This document shows positions 24,969 to 33,805 of a DNA stretch of 64,000 bases, piece after piece. A program made the translations under genes and the position numbers. Under the pieces are notes generated by a model. That model did no database searches and was not told the DNA's origin. It saw only the letters and a list, made by a program, of their open reading frames with translations. How positions within the stretch are numbered: position 1 is the stretch's first letter; every line of letters begins with the position of its first letter. The stretch comes from SIG299 sp045531895 (lineage in GTDB: Bacteria; Bacillota; Clostridia; Lachnospirales; Lachnospiraceae), in contig JAZSEW010000026.1 in assembly GCA_045531895.1 (NCBI GenBank), forward strand, positions 35,507 to 99,506, in the 5' to 3' direction.

Positions 24969-25751
24969 ATGATAACCAGTACATCCAATGTGCAGATTAA
25001 ACAAATCATGGCACTATTAAAAAAAAGTAAGGAACGAAAAGAGCAGAAAGCCTTTGTAATTGAAGGAAGAAAGATGTTTGAGGAAATCTGTCAGGAAAAA
25101 AGCAGGATAATTAAGGCATATTTTTCGGACAGTTATGTAAAGGAGCAGTATGAGAACCGGAAACTGCCGGAGGTACCGTATGAAATAGTGGCAGATTCTG
25201 TATTTGATGCAATGGCAGAAACCGTAACACCTCAGGGAGTACTTGCTATTGTAAAAATGCCGGAATATTCTCTGAAAGATATGATTGAAGATGCGGGAAC
25301 GCTGGTATTACTGGAAAATCTGAGAGATCCGGGAAACTTAGGAACAATTATCCGTACGGCAGAAGCAGCAGGTATATCCGGAGTAATTTTAAGTAAAGAA
25401 TCGGTGGATATTTATAATCCGAAGGTTATACGCTCCACTATGGGAGCAGTGTATCGTGTACCATTTTTATATGTGGAGGACTTTATGGCACTGCTTGGTG
25501 AGCTTAAGGAAAAGAAAGTGCGTTTGCTGGCTGCTCATCTGAATGGCGACAAAACTTTCGACAAAGCAGATTATAGTGGTAAGGTAGGGATTCTTATCGG
25601 AAATGAAGCAAATGGTCTTTCGAAGGAGGCAGCAGAGCTTGCAGATGAAAAGGTATTGATTCCGATGGCCGGTAGTGTAGAATCATTAAACGCTGCGGTA
25701 GCAGCAGCTCTTTTAATGTACGAAGCTTTTCGAAAGCAAAAATTATCATAA
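24969..25751 (+). CDS. TrmH/SpoU family RNA 2'-O-methyltransferase
   Basis: The 260-aa protein has an N-terminal substrate-binding domain (ITSTSNVQIKQIMALLKKSKERK, typical of SpoU_sub_bind) and the knotted SpoU methyltransferase domain. The three SPOUT motifs are visible: NLRDPGNLGTIIRTAEA, GILIGNEANGLS and IPMAGSVESLNAAVAAA. It probably methylates a ribose in rRNA or tRNA with S-adenosylmethionine; the exact site is unknown. It starts one base after the ktrA stop, with GGAGG inside the ktrA end, so it belongs to the ktrBA operon. Confidence 0.9.
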   Translation: MITSTSNVQIKQIMALLKKSKERKEQKAFVIEGRKMFEEICQEKSRIIKAYFSDSYVKEQYENRKLPEVPYEIVADSVFDAMAETVTPQGVLAIVKMPEYSLKDMIEDAGTLVLLENLRDPGNLGTIIRTAEAAGISGVILSKESVDIYNPKVIRSTMGAVYRVPFLYVEDFMALLGELKEKKVRLLAAHLNGDKTFDKADYSGKVGILIGNEANGLSKEAAELADEKVLIPMAGSVESLNAAVAAALLMYEAFRKQKLS

Positions 25752-25760
25752 TTGTAATGG

Positions 25761-25800
25761 GAGCGATAAGATTTGTCGAATTTTGTCGCTCTCTTTTTTT
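25761..25800 (+). terminator. Intrinsic terminator after the SpoU methyltransferase gene
   Basis: GAGCGATAA (25761-25769) pairs with TTGTCGCTC (25783-25791), with one G-U, followed by TCTTTTTTT. It ends the ktrBA operon. Confidence 0.85.
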
Positions 25801-25893
25801 GATTCTGTTCCTGATTTCGACAAAATATTACATAAGAAAAGGTGTAAGATTCAACTGGAAATAAAAGTAAATTTTAAAATTCAGGAGGAATTT

Positions 25894-26736
25894 ATGGGAC
25901 AGACATTATATTATAGTACAATTACAGCATGTGCATTCGGGTGTGTATTGAGAGTAATATTATCAGGGTATTACAGAATATTGCTAAAAGCATTAAAACG
26001 TATGAAGACAACGAAGAATAAGTGGATGCAGAAAATGAAGGCACAGTTTATTTTACGATATCAGGCAATGTTAGGAGTACAGAATGTAGAAAGCTTTGTG
26101 GAAAAATTTCTGGCAGAACGAAAAATTTTAGGAATTCCCCTTTCTAACTGGAACGGTTTACATATCCAACTGGTAAGTCTGTGTCTGCTTTTAGGAGCAG
26201 TGGCTGCCATGTATCAGTGTACGCAGAAAGCACCGGTGGAAAGTGTGATGATGACAATGTTTCAGGGAATATGGACCAGTGGTCTGTTGCTGCTGGTGGA
26301 TGGATTTTGCATGGTACCGGGTAAAATTGATGCTTTGAAAAATGGTATGTGTGACTATCTGGAAAATTACCTGCAGATAAGGTTGGAGCATGAGTATCAT
26401 GTTTGGGGTAAGAACAGGGAGGAACTCCGCCAGACCAAAGCGGTGCTGGATGCGCAGATGCAGGTAATTGATATGAAGGCATACCAGACACAGAAAAAAG
26501 TGGAGAGACGACAGGAAAAAGAGCAGGAAAAGCTGAAGCGTGCGGCGTTGAAATTGAAAAAGCGTGCAGTGGCAAAACGCAGACCGGAAGTAGAACAGAA
26601 AGTTCGTAAGGATGTACAGATGCTCAAAGAAGAGGTTGAAGCACGCAGAAGACGGGATGCTGAAGCACAAGCGGCGGCAGAATTGGAACGTACAGCGAGT
26701 CGCCAGGTAGAAGAAATTCTCCAGGGTATTTTGTAA
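25894..26736 (+). CDS. Membrane protein with charged C-terminal coiled coil, unknown function
   Basis: The ATG at 25894 has AGGAGG (25883-25888) in front and gives 280 aa. Hydrophobic segments are seen near residues 5-30, 95-115 and 120-145. From about 185 to 275 the protein is almost entirely K, R, E, Q and A in long helices (VERRQEKEQEKLKRAALK, then RKDVQMLKEEVEARRRRD), predicted to be a cytoplasmic coiled coil. I do not recognise a family. The topology suggests a scaffold anchored in the membrane. It lies alone between a terminator and the VTC gene. Confidence 0.75.
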   Translation: MGQTLYYSTITACAFGCVLRVILSGYYRILLKALKRMKTTKNKWMQKMKAQFILRYQAMLGVQNVESFVEKFLAERKILGIPLSNWNGLHIQLVSLCLLLGAVAAMYQCTQKAPVESVMMTMFQGIWTSGLLLLVDGFCMVPGKIDALKNGMCDYLENYLQIRLEHEYHVWGKNREELRQTKAVLDAQMQVIDMKAYQTQKKVERRQEKEQEKLKRAALKLKKRAVAKRRPEVEQKVRKDVQMLKEEVEARRRRDAEAQAAAELERTASRQVEEILQGIL

Positions 26737-26779
26737 AATTAAAAAATCAAAAAATTGTCACAAATTCTACACAAATATA

Positions 26780-26788
26780 TGGTATACT
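26780..26788 (+). promoter_or_regulatory. Candidate extended -10 promoter of the VTC operon
   Basis: TGG followed by TATACT (26783-26788) is an extended -10 element about 40 nt upstream of the VTC start. No strong -35 hexamer sits at the right distance. Confidence 0.5.
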
Positions 26789-26828
26789 GTTTTTGATAAT
26801 GAACAATGTAAAGTACCTGGAGAAGAAA

Positions 26829-27575
26829 ATGGCAATAGAGGTTTTTAACCGGTATGAAAAAAAGTACCGGATTCGTGATGATACATACTATAAATTAAGA
26901 GAGCGACTGGCTGAGAATATGGAGTCGGACGAGCATAGCCGGAATGGTGATTTTTATACGATATGTAATATATATTATGACACACCGGATAATTATTTGA
27001 TACGAAAATCCATTGATGGCAGCGCGTATAAAGAAAAGCTACGCTTACGCAGTTATGGCGTGAAAGCACCGGACGAAAAAGTCTTTCTGGAAATCAAAAA
27101 GAAATATAAGCGTCTGGTAAATAAGAGAAGAACAAAATTGGTGCTGGCGGAAGCTTATGAATATATGCAGAGCAAAGAACGTCCGGTGCTGAAGCCTTAT
27201 ATGAATGGGCAGGTATTAAATGAAATTGATTACATGATTCACCGCATGGATTTATCGCCAAAAGTCTTTTTGTCCTATGACCGTTGTGCTATGTTCGGCA
27301 GAGAAGACAAGGAGTTTCGTGTAACCTTCGATAGGAATATTACCACAAGACGTTATGATTTAGGGCTGCATTACGGGATTTACGGAGAGAAGCTGTTGGA
27401 AGAGGACGAGTGGATTATGGAGGTAAAAATTGATAAAGCAATGCCTCTCTGGATGACGGAGATTCTTTCTGAGTTTGAGATTTATCCGGCGTCTTTTTCG
27501 AAATATGGAACAGAATATAAAAGATTTGTAGCAAATGGCTGCAAAATAAACAACAAAGGAGAAAATAAAATATGA
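26829..27575 (+). CDS. VTC domain protein, putative polyphosphate polymerase
   Basis: The ATG at 26829 (248 aa) follows CTGGAGAAG. The sequence matches the VTC catalytic fold, a triphosphate tunnel metalloenzyme relative: FNRYEKKYRI at the start, YYDTPDNYLIRKSI, a basic KEKLRLRSYG strand, VFLEIKKKYK and EWIMEVKID near the end. In yeast the Vtc4 domain makes polyphosphate from ATP, and bacterial stand-alone VTC proteins are presumed to act similarly. The gene overlaps that of a DUF4956 membrane protein by 4 nt, a common pairing, so polymer synthesis may be coupled to the membrane. Confidence 0.88.
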   Translation: MAIEVFNRYEKKYRIRDDTYYKLRERLAENMESDEHSRNGDFYTICNIYYDTPDNYLIRKSIDGSAYKEKLRLRSYGVKAPDEKVFLEIKKKYKRLVNKRRTKLVLAEAYEYMQSKERPVLKPYMNGQVLNEIDYMIHRMDLSPKVFLSYDRCAMFGREDKEFRVTFDRNITTRRYDLGLHYGIYGEKLLEEDEWIMEVKIDKAMPLWMTEILSEFEIYPASFSKYGTEYKRFVANGCKINNKGENKI

Positions 27576-28255
27576 TAGAGCAAATATTTGGAGTGGCACA
27601 GGATACAACCATGAATGTGGGGCTTGCAATTACGTGTATGTTAGTAGCAGCGGTGTTTGGCTTAATTATTGGCAGTGTATATTTTATAGTGTGTAAGAAG
27701 GAACAAAGAAGCTTAAGCTTTTTCTTAAGTCTTGTTATGATTCCTGCAGTGGTTGCTGTGGTTATTGCACTGGTAGGCAGTAATGTGGCAAGAGCATTTT
27801 CTATTGCGGGTGTTTTTGCACTGGTCCGCTATCGTAGCATTCCTGGGGATGGAAAAGATATTGCATTTGTGTTTATGGCAATGGCTTCCGGATTATCCTG
27901 TGGTCTTGGCTATCTGACGTTGGGACTTGCGGTGGTGCTAATTCTTTCCGTAGTGATTGTTCTGGTTAATTTTGCGGGCAGAATGCTGGTAAAGACAGAC
28001 TGCAGGCAGTTACGTATTCTGATTCCGGAGGATATGGACTATCAGGGAGTTTTTGATGACATTTTTAAAGAATATGCTACAAAGACTTCACTGGAAAAAA
28101 TCAAAACAACCAATATGGGAACTCTTTATGAACTGACCTATTATGTATATTTGAAAAATGGTGTCAATGAAAAGAAGATGATGGACAGTATTCGCACAAG
28201 AAATGGAAACCTGACGGTTATTTTAAGCAAGTTTGAACCGGTACAGGGATTGTAA
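27572..28255 (+). CDS. DUF4956 family membrane protein
   Basis: The 227-aa protein has four to five membrane helices in its first 145 residues and the conserved FSIAGVFALVRYRSIPGDGKDIAFVF segment (residues about 80-105) that marks DUF4956. The C-terminal part is a small cytoplasmic alpha/beta domain. DUF4956 genes very often accompany VTC domain genes, and here the start codon overlaps the VTC stop. A role as channel or partner for the presumed polyphosphate polymerase is an inference from this context. Confidence 0.87.
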   Translation: MIEQIFGVAQDTTMNVGLAITCMLVAAVFGLIIGSVYFIVCKKEQRSLSFFLSLVMIPAVVAVVIALVGSNVARAFSIAGVFALVRYRSIPGDGKDIAFVFMAMASGLSCGLGYLTLGLAVVLILSVVIVLVNFAGRMLVKTDCRQLRILIPEDMDYQGVFDDIFKEYATKTSLEKIKTTNMGTLYELTYYVYLKNGVNEKKMMDSIRTRNGNLTVILSKFEPVQGL

Positions 28256-28276
28256 CAGAAAATTAAGTAAAGATTT

Positions 28277-28316
28277 GAAGGGAAAGCAGAAAAGGGCTTT
28301 TCCTTCCTTTTTTTTT
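28277..28316 (+). terminator. Intrinsic terminator after DUF4956
   Basis: GAAGGGAAAGC (28277-28287) pairs over 11 positions, with one G-U, with GCTTTTCCTTC (28296-28306), followed by a run of nine T. This is a very strong terminator. Confidence 0.9.
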
Positions 28317-28364
28317 GTGCTATTATTAAAGATAAATTTATGTGAGGTGACAGGAGGAATACAA

Positions 28365-29198
28365 ATGAAGTTTACAAAGATGCAAGGTTGCGGAAATGAT
28401 TATGTATATGTGAATTGCTTTAAGGAAAAGGTAGAGAATGGACCGGAATTGGCAGTAAGCATAAGTAACCGGAATTTTGGTGTGGGTTCTGATGGCTTGA
28501 TTTTAATCTGCCCGTCGGAAGTGGCAGATGTGAAAATGATTATGTATAATGCAGATGGTTCTCAGTCACAAATGTGCGGTAATGGCATACGTTGTGTAGG
28601 AAAGTATTCCTATGACTACGGAATTGTGGATAAGGATATAATTACGGTGGAGACACTGGCGGGAATTAAGACATTGAGACTTCAGATAGAGAATGGAAAG
28701 GTAGCCGGTGTTACTGTAGATATGGGAGCACCGATTGTAAAACCGGAGCTGGTTCCTGTTGTGGCAGAGGGTGATTCTGTTATTGCAAAGCCGGTGACAG
28801 TTTGTGGTAAAGAATATGAAATTACCTGTGTTTCCATGGGAAATCCACATGCAATTACCTTTGTTGAGGATACAACGGCGGTGGAAATTGAAACTATCGG
28901 ACCGGTATTTGAAAACCATCCGATGTTTCCTGAACGGACCAATACGGAGTTTATTCAGGTACTGAGTGAAAACGAAGTGAATATGCGTGTATGGGAACGG
29001 GGAAGCGGAGAAACACTTGCATGCGGTACCGGTGCATGTGCCAGTGTATATGCCTGTATGCTGAACGGAAAGACAAAGGAAGAAGTTACCGTGCATTTGC
29101 TGGGCGGTGATTTAAAGATTAAATTTGACAAGGAGAGCGGCCATATTTTTATGACCGGACCTGCTGTGGTTGTATTTGATGGAGAATTATTTGAATGA
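28365..29198 (+). CDS. dapF: Diaminopimelate epimerase
   Basis: DapF converts LL- to meso-diaminopimelate for lysine and peptidoglycan synthesis. The ATG at 28365 follows CAGGAGG and gives 277 aa. The signatures are GCGNDYVYVN at the N-terminus, the catalytic Cys71 in MCGNGIRC, MGNPHAITF, and the second catalytic Cys220 in CGTGACAS. It overlaps the LTA-synthase-like gene by 4 nt, so two cell-envelope functions share a transcript. Confidence 0.95.
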   Translation: MKFTKMQGCGNDYVYVNCFKEKVENGPELAVSISNRNFGVGSDGLILICPSEVADVKMIMYNADGSQSQMCGNGIRCVGKYSYDYGIVDKDIITVETLAGIKTLRLQIENGKVAGVTVDMGAPIVKPELVPVVAEGDSVIAKPVTVCGKEYEITCVSMGNPHAITFVEDTTAVEIETIGPVFENHPMFPERTNTEFIQVLSENEVNMRVWERGSGETLACGTGACASVYACMLNGKTKEEVTVHLLGGDLKIKFDKESGHIFMTGPAVVVFDGELFE

Positions 29199-31285
29199 AA
29201 GAAAGTATAAAACAGGAACTGCTTCATTGCGTTCTGTGTCTTGGATTGCCGGTATTATTTGAGATATTGTATCAGCTGCTTGTATTAGGCAGCGGTGCAG
29301 GAACCTTTTACATGGCATTTTATGCGGCGCTGGTTGGTGGAGCTGTTTATGTGGCAACCGGATTTCTTCCGGAGTTTGCCGGAAAAATAGTATATTGTGT
29401 GATAAACAGTCTGCTCTGGTTGTACTTTGCAGTTCAGATAGTGTATTACTATGTGTTTGAGGTGTTCTTCTCGTTTGCGTCCATCTTTGCGGTAGGGACC
29501 GATGTTATGGACTTTAAAAGCACCATAGGCAATGCTATCATGGCGAATATATGGTATATTTTATTGTTCTTATTTCTACTGGTAGTATGCTGTATACTCT
29601 TTTGCGTAAAGTGTGACCTGGACAAAAAAGGTTGGAAAGCCCGTCTGGTTTTAGTGGGTGGCTGGCTGCTTGCATTTCTTTTATTTCATGGAAGTCTGTT
29701 CCTTGGCGGTACGGAGGAAAATACGCCTTACAGCCTCTATGTAAAGGATTGGAATGAAAAGCTGGGGGCAGAAAAGTTTGGCATGCTGGTGTTGGCAGAA
29801 AAAGATATTATCAGCCTGATAAAGGGAGATGATATGTCAGAGGAACTTAATGATATTGTGATTGTGGACCGTCCCGTGATTCAGACGCCGGTGCCGACAA
29901 AAGCACAAAAACCTACGGAATCCATGCACAGCGATATTCCGTCACCATCGGTTACGGTGCCGCCGGATGTGACAATATTACCAAGCGAAACGCCGACTCC
30001 GACGATAAGTCCGACTCCGACACCAACACCGGTGGACACGTCGCCAAATGTACTGAATATTGATTTCCTTGCATTGGCAGAGGAAGAGAAAAATAAAGAA
30101 GTAAAAACGCTGCATGAGTATTTTGCCAGTGAGGAATATACACTGAAAAATGAATACACAGGTATGTTTGAGGGCTATAACCTGATTATGATTACGGCAG
30201 AGGGCTTTGCACCATATGCCATGCAGGAGGGACTAACCCCAACTCTGCTCAAAATGGCGAAGGAGGGTTTTGTATTTAATCATTATTATGCGCCAATCTG
30301 GATGACCAGTACCATTGACGGAGAGTTTGTCAACTGTACCGGTCTGCTGCCTGACAGATATTATAGTTTGCGGCGGATGATTGGGCATGATATGCGGTAT
30401 TGCTTTGGACATATGTTTGACGGGCTTGGATATCTGACCAATGCATACCACAATTATTCCTACACGTATTATGACAGAGATGAAACTCACCCATCCATGG
30501 GGTATACCTATAAGGGCAGAGGTAACGGTCTGAATGTGAAAAAGCAATGGCCGGGCTCTGATTTGGAGATGATGGAGCTTTCAGTACCGGAATATATCGG
30601 AAGTGAACCGTTCCACGTTTATTACATGACAGTCAGCGGACATATGGAGTATAGCTTTTCCGGCAACCGAATGGCGTCTGTAAATAAAGATGTTGTAAGC
30701 GAATTGCCGTACTCTGAACAGGCAAAGGCTTATATTGCCTGCAACTATGAACTGGAAAAAGCAATGACTTATCTGGTGGAACAGTTAGAGACGGCCGGAG
30801 TGGCAGAACGCACTGTGATTGCTCTTGCAACGGATCATTATCCATATGGCTTGGAAAAGGAAACCATCGATGAACTGGTGGGGCATGAGGTGGAAGAAAA
30901 TTTTGAATTATATGAAAGTACTTTAATCATATGGTCTCCGTCCATGGAGGAACCGATTGAAGTGGATAAATATTGCTCTGCCATTGATATTGCACCGACA
31001 CTTGCAAATCTCTTTGGGCTGGAATATGATTCCAGACTTTATATGGGAAAGGATATTTTGTCTACGGCAGAGGGCCTGGTAATGTTTCAGGATAAGAGTT
31101 TCATTACCGACCGGATAATGTATGATGCGGGAACCGGAAGGGTCACATATCTTACGGAGGAAGAGCTTCCGGAGGATTATGTAAAAATCATGCGGCAGAT
31201 TGTGAAAAATCGGTTTAAAGTTTCTAAGGGAATTATTGATTTAGACTATTACAGCTATCTTCCGCGAGAGGATGCTGTGAATTGA
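29195..31285 (+). CDS. LTA synthase-like sulfatase-domain membrane protein
   Basis: The 696-aa protein has about five N-terminal membrane helices (residues 10-170), a P/T-rich linker (about 225-285, with TPTPTISPTPTPTP), and a C-terminal extracellular alkaline-phosphatase/sulfatase fold. The nucleophile is probably Thr371 in WMTSTIDGEF. Metal-site motifs ITAEGF and ALATDHYPYG are present. LtaS-family enzymes transfer glycerol phosphate from phosphatidylglycerol to build lipoteichoic acid; related members modify other envelope polymers, so the substrate is unproven. The linker is longer than in LtaS of Staphylococcus. It follows dapF with a 4-nt overlap. Confidence 0.85.
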   Translation: MKESIKQELLHCVLCLGLPVLFEILYQLLVLGSGAGTFYMAFYAALVGGAVYVATGFLPEFAGKIVYCVINSLLWLYFAVQIVYYYVFEVFFSFASIFAVGTDVMDFKSTIGNAIMANIWYILLFLFLLVVCCILFCVKCDLDKKGWKARLVLVGGWLLAFLLFHGSLFLGGTEENTPYSLYVKDWNEKLGAEKFGMLVLAEKDIISLIKGDDMSEELNDIVIVDRPVIQTPVPTKAQKPTESMHSDIPSPSVTVPPDVTILPSETPTPTISPTPTPTPVDTSPNVLNIDFLALAEEEKNKEVKTLHEYFASEEYTLKNEYTGMFEGYNLIMITAEGFAPYAMQEGLTPTLLKMAKEGFVFNHYYAPIWMTSTIDGEFVNCTGLLPDRYYSLRRMIGHDMRYCFGHMFDGLGYLTNAYHNYSYTYYDRDETHPSMGYTYKGRGNGLNVKKQWPGSDLEMMELSVPEYIGSEPFHVYYMTVSGHMEYSFSGNRMASVNKDVVSELPYSEQAKAYIACNYELEKAMTYLVEQLETAGVAERTVIALATDHYPYGLEKETIDELVGHEVEENFELYESTLIIWSPSMEEPIEVDKYCSAIDIAPTLANLFGLEYDSRLYMGKDILSTAEGLVMFQDKSFITDRIMYDAGTGRVTYLTEEELPEDYVKIMRQIVKNRFKVSKGIIDLDYYSYLPREDAVN

Positions 31286-31308
31286 CGATGCGGAGAAAGC
31301 ATGGTACA

Positions 31309-32472
31309 ATGAAAGCAAAAATGGGATGGTTATGTATGAAAAGAACAAATAGAAAAAAATACTGGATTTCTCTTGCAGTGCTGGGAATTTTTCTTGGAGC
31401 TGCAGGCTGTGGACAGGTGCTGGAAACTGCATCGGACCGATTTGACAGCCTGATGGGAGATATTCTTTCCTCAGGTCAGGATTCCTTTGAAGATGATGGT
31501 AATGTAACGATACGGATTCTGACTGCTACACCGATTCCGGAGGCAACACTTTCTCCGACACCAACGTTGGATCCGACTCCGACACCGGGAGAGGATAATT
31601 CAGAACCGGAAGGAGAAGAAGTGGATGAATGGGTGTATGCTACCGGAGGAGTGAATATTCGTGCCGGCTGGTCTACGGATTCTTCTATTGTGGGAACACT
31701 GAGTAAGAACGACCAGATACATCGGTTGGCAGTATTGGAAAATGGTTGGTCAAAGGTCAGCTACAATAGTGATTATGCGTATATTCACAGTAATTATCTG
31801 ACTACTGAACGTCCGACGGTGCCGGGTACGGTACACCTGGACACTTCAGAATATGCGTATGATGCGGTAAAAAACGGAGAAGATGTTTTAATGCTTGGCG
31901 TGCAGAATATTTTGCAGAAGCCGGATTTGCCGGCCGGATCGGAGGTTACCTGTCTGGCAATTGTGCTTAATTATCTGGGAGAGTATGCAGACAAGGTTGC
32001 TCTGGCAGAGAATTATCTGGTAATTGCAGAACCGGGAACGGCATCACCATATGAAGCATATCTGGGCGATCCCAAGGTATCAGAAGGGAGCTATGGCTGC
32101 TATGCACCGGTACTTGTGGATACGGCGAACCGATATCTGGCAGATAAAGGAGAGACGAAAAAGCAGGCGAGAGATGTTTCCGGAAGCAGTCTGCAGAGCC
32201 TGTTTGATTACGTAAAGAAGGGGATTCCTGTAATTGTATGGGGCACTACTAATGTGGCGGAATCAGAGATAACTGCAGAATGGGTAATTAACGGAGAGCT
32301 GATTCAATGGAAAGGGAATGAGCATTGTACTGTGCTGATGGGTTATAATAAGACTCGTGAAACTGTGATTGTGGCAGATCCGTTATGCGGCATTGTAGAA
32401 TATGATATGGACAACTATTATGAGCGTTACAAGGAGCAGTATTCCAACGCGGTAATTATCACAACAAGATAA
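31309..32472 (+). CDS. Lipoprotein with SH3b and C39-like cysteine peptidase domains
   Basis: Several in-frame starts exist (31288, 31309, 31336); 31309 has GGAGAAAG 9 nt upstream. The hydrophobic segment YWISLAVLGIFLGAAGC ends in a lipobox-like cysteine, suggesting membrane anchoring outside the cell. A P/T-rich linker (TLSPTPTLDPTPTPG) leads to an SH3b domain (YATGGVNIRAG...YIHSNYL) that may bind cell wall. The C-terminal C39_2 peptidase domain keeps Cys in GSEVTCLAIVLNYLG, His in NEHCTVLMGYN and Asp in VADPL. It may process surface proteins or wall peptides. It follows the LTA-synthase-like gene closely. Confidence 0.82.
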   Translation: MKAKMGWLCMKRTNRKKYWISLAVLGIFLGAAGCGQVLETASDRFDSLMGDILSSGQDSFEDDGNVTIRILTATPIPEATLSPTPTLDPTPTPGEDNSEPEGEEVDEWVYATGGVNIRAGWSTDSSIVGTLSKNDQIHRLAVLENGWSKVSYNSDYAYIHSNYLTTERPTVPGTVHLDTSEYAYDAVKNGEDVLMLGVQNILQKPDLPAGSEVTCLAIVLNYLGEYADKVALAENYLVIAEPGTASPYEAYLGDPKVSEGSYGCYAPVLVDTANRYLADKGETKKQARDVSGSSLQSLFDYVKKGIPVIVWGTTNVAESEITAEWVINGELIQWKGNEHCTVLMGYNKTRETVIVADPLCGIVEYDMDNYYERYKEQYSNAVIITTR

Positions 32473-32475
32473 ATT

Positions 32476-32536
32476 AAAAAGAGCCTTAATAAAATTTCAT
32501 GCAGCTGATGCGGAAATTTTGATTAGGGCTCTTTTT
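32476..32536. terminator. Bidirectional terminator between convergent genes
   Basis: The arm from 32476 to about 32498 (AAAAAGAGCC onward) pairs almost throughout with the arm from about 32512 to 32536 (ending GGGCTCTTTTT). Both flanks are A/T-runs, so it can stop transcription from the C39 gene and from the opposing dCMP deaminase gene. Confidence 0.88.
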
Positions 32537-32543
32537 ATAATGA

Positions 32544-33023
32544 TTAGAGCGGAAGCGTTACAAGTTTATTGATTGGTGTATATTTTTTGTAGGTAATTCC
32601 TGCGGAGTCAAACATTTTTCTGGCTGCAACGGAGGAATCAGTATCATGGTATTTGTCGGAATAGTAAATAACCTCGGCAATACCGGATTGAATCAGTGCC
32701 TTCGTGCATTCATTACAAGGAAACAGGGTGGTGTATACCCTGGCACCTTTGATATCACTGCCGGTGTAATTTAAAATGGCATTTAGCTCGGCATGGCAGA
32801 CATAGAGATATTTGGTATCCAGAGGCTTGCCCTCTCTGTCCCACGGAAACTCGTCGTCGGAGCAGCCGGCAGGCATACCGTTATAGCCTACGGAAAGAAT
32901 TTTGTTGTCCTTGCTGACGATGCAACAGCCAACACTGGTGCTTGGGTCTTTGCTGCGTTGTGCGGAAAGCAGGGCAATTCCCATAAAATAATCATCCCAT
33001 TTTAAATAATCCTGACGTTTCAT
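32544..33023 (-). CDS. Deoxycytidylate deaminase family protein (ComEB-like)
   Basis: The 159-aa protein is a zinc-dependent deaminase: HAELNAIL provides the zinc histidine and catalytic glutamate, and PCNECTKAL the two zinc cysteines. The opening WDDYFMGIALLSAQRSKDPST and the pattern VGYNGMP are characteristic of dCMP deaminase, which converts dCMP to dUMP for thymidylate synthesis. ComEB in Bacillus belongs to this family. It is the downstream partner of the TIGR01906 membrane gene on the minus strand. Confidence 0.92.
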   Translation of the reverse strand: MKRQDYLKWDDYFMGIALLSAQRSKDPSTSVGCCIVSKDNKILSVGYNGMPAGCSDDEFPWDREGKPLDTKYLYVCHAELNAILNYTGSDIKGARVYTTLFPCNECTKALIQSGIAEVIYYSDKYHDTDSSVAARKMFDSAGITYKKYTPINKLVTLPL

Positions 33024-33064
33024 ATGAGGTTCCGTCCTTTCTGTGGTTCATTTGTTTTAGTGTA

Positions 33065-33727
33065 TCACGAATGAGTTCCGGGTACAATAGATTTTTTTCG
33101 TTTTCCTGCGTATAGCATAAGTAGTATTACACAACCAAGCAATACCGTTCCGACAATAATTAAGGCACATTGCAGAAAGAAACGTTCTGGCAGAAACAGG
33201 ATAATCGGGTCTTCGTATGGAGAGAAAATCCAGTCATCGTTGTTAAATACAATCTGATGGAAGAGCACAAAAATCCGATTGAAATCAATGGCACATGCCA
33301 GACCAATCAGCAGCGGAAGGACGCAGACAATGACGGGGGACGCAATCATCCAGGAGAAACTGCCGCGTTTGTGCTGGATGTAAATTAAACCGGCAAGAAA
33401 GACCGGGGTAATAAACAGCAGGGCAAAAAACAGGTTAAAGATAACCTTAACCTCCACAAAGTGGGAAATTCCGCTCTCACTTTCAGGAAGAGAAGGAAAG
33501 TCAAGCTCTTCGGTGAAAAAAGGACTGCAGTAATCGATCAGGGCATCATAGTTTTCTTTTATTATTTCAGTGGAATAGCCGGTTTCTGCTGAAATTCGTT
33601 CCATGCCCAGATAGTAGAACGGACGGAAATAAATGGCAATGACAAGGCCGACGGAAATAAAGAAGATTAAAAATAATATACCGATGGCACTGTTTACCAG
33701 CCAGGTAGTAAGTTTATTTGCTTTCAT
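33065..33727 (-). CDS. TIGR01906 (DUF1461) family integral membrane protein
   Basis: The 220-aa protein has four predicted membrane helices, one N-terminal and three after residue 90, with a conserved external region of ISAETGYSTEIIKENYDALIDYC type between helices 1 and 2. This pattern matches TIGR01906, a Firmicutes membrane family of unknown function. GAGGAGAATT precedes the ATG. It is separated by 41 nt from the deaminase gene downstream and is divergent from the gene at 33806. Confidence 0.8.
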   Translation of the reverse strand: MKANKLTTWLVNSAIGILFLIFFISVGLVIAIYFRPFYYLGMERISAETGYSTEIIKENYDALIDYCSPFFTEELDFPSLPESESGISHFVEVKVIFNLFFALLFITPVFLAGLIYIQHKRGSFSWMIASPVIVCVLPLLIGLACAIDFNRIFVLFHQIVFNNDDWIFSPYEDPIILFLPERFFLQCALIIVGTVLLGCVILLMLYAGKRKKSIVPGTHS

Positions 33728-33756
33728 ACTAATTCTCCTCGTAAAATGGTCTATGG

Positions 33757-33785
33757 TTGTATTTTAAAGGGTGAAGCAGTATAAT
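33757..33785 (+). promoter_or_regulatory. Sigma-A promoter of the gene at 33806
   Basis: TTGTAT (33757-33762), a 17-nt spacer and TATAAT (33780-33785) are followed closely by the ribosome site AGAGGAAAG. The untranslated leader would be only about 15 nt. Confidence 0.7.
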
Positions 33786-33805
33786 TCAAGAGGAAAGTGT
33801 ATTTG

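Noticed and set aside
29881..30159. Antisense frame with GVGVGVG-like repeats
   Set aside because: It is the mirror of the P/T-rich linker codons of the LTA-synthase-like protein.
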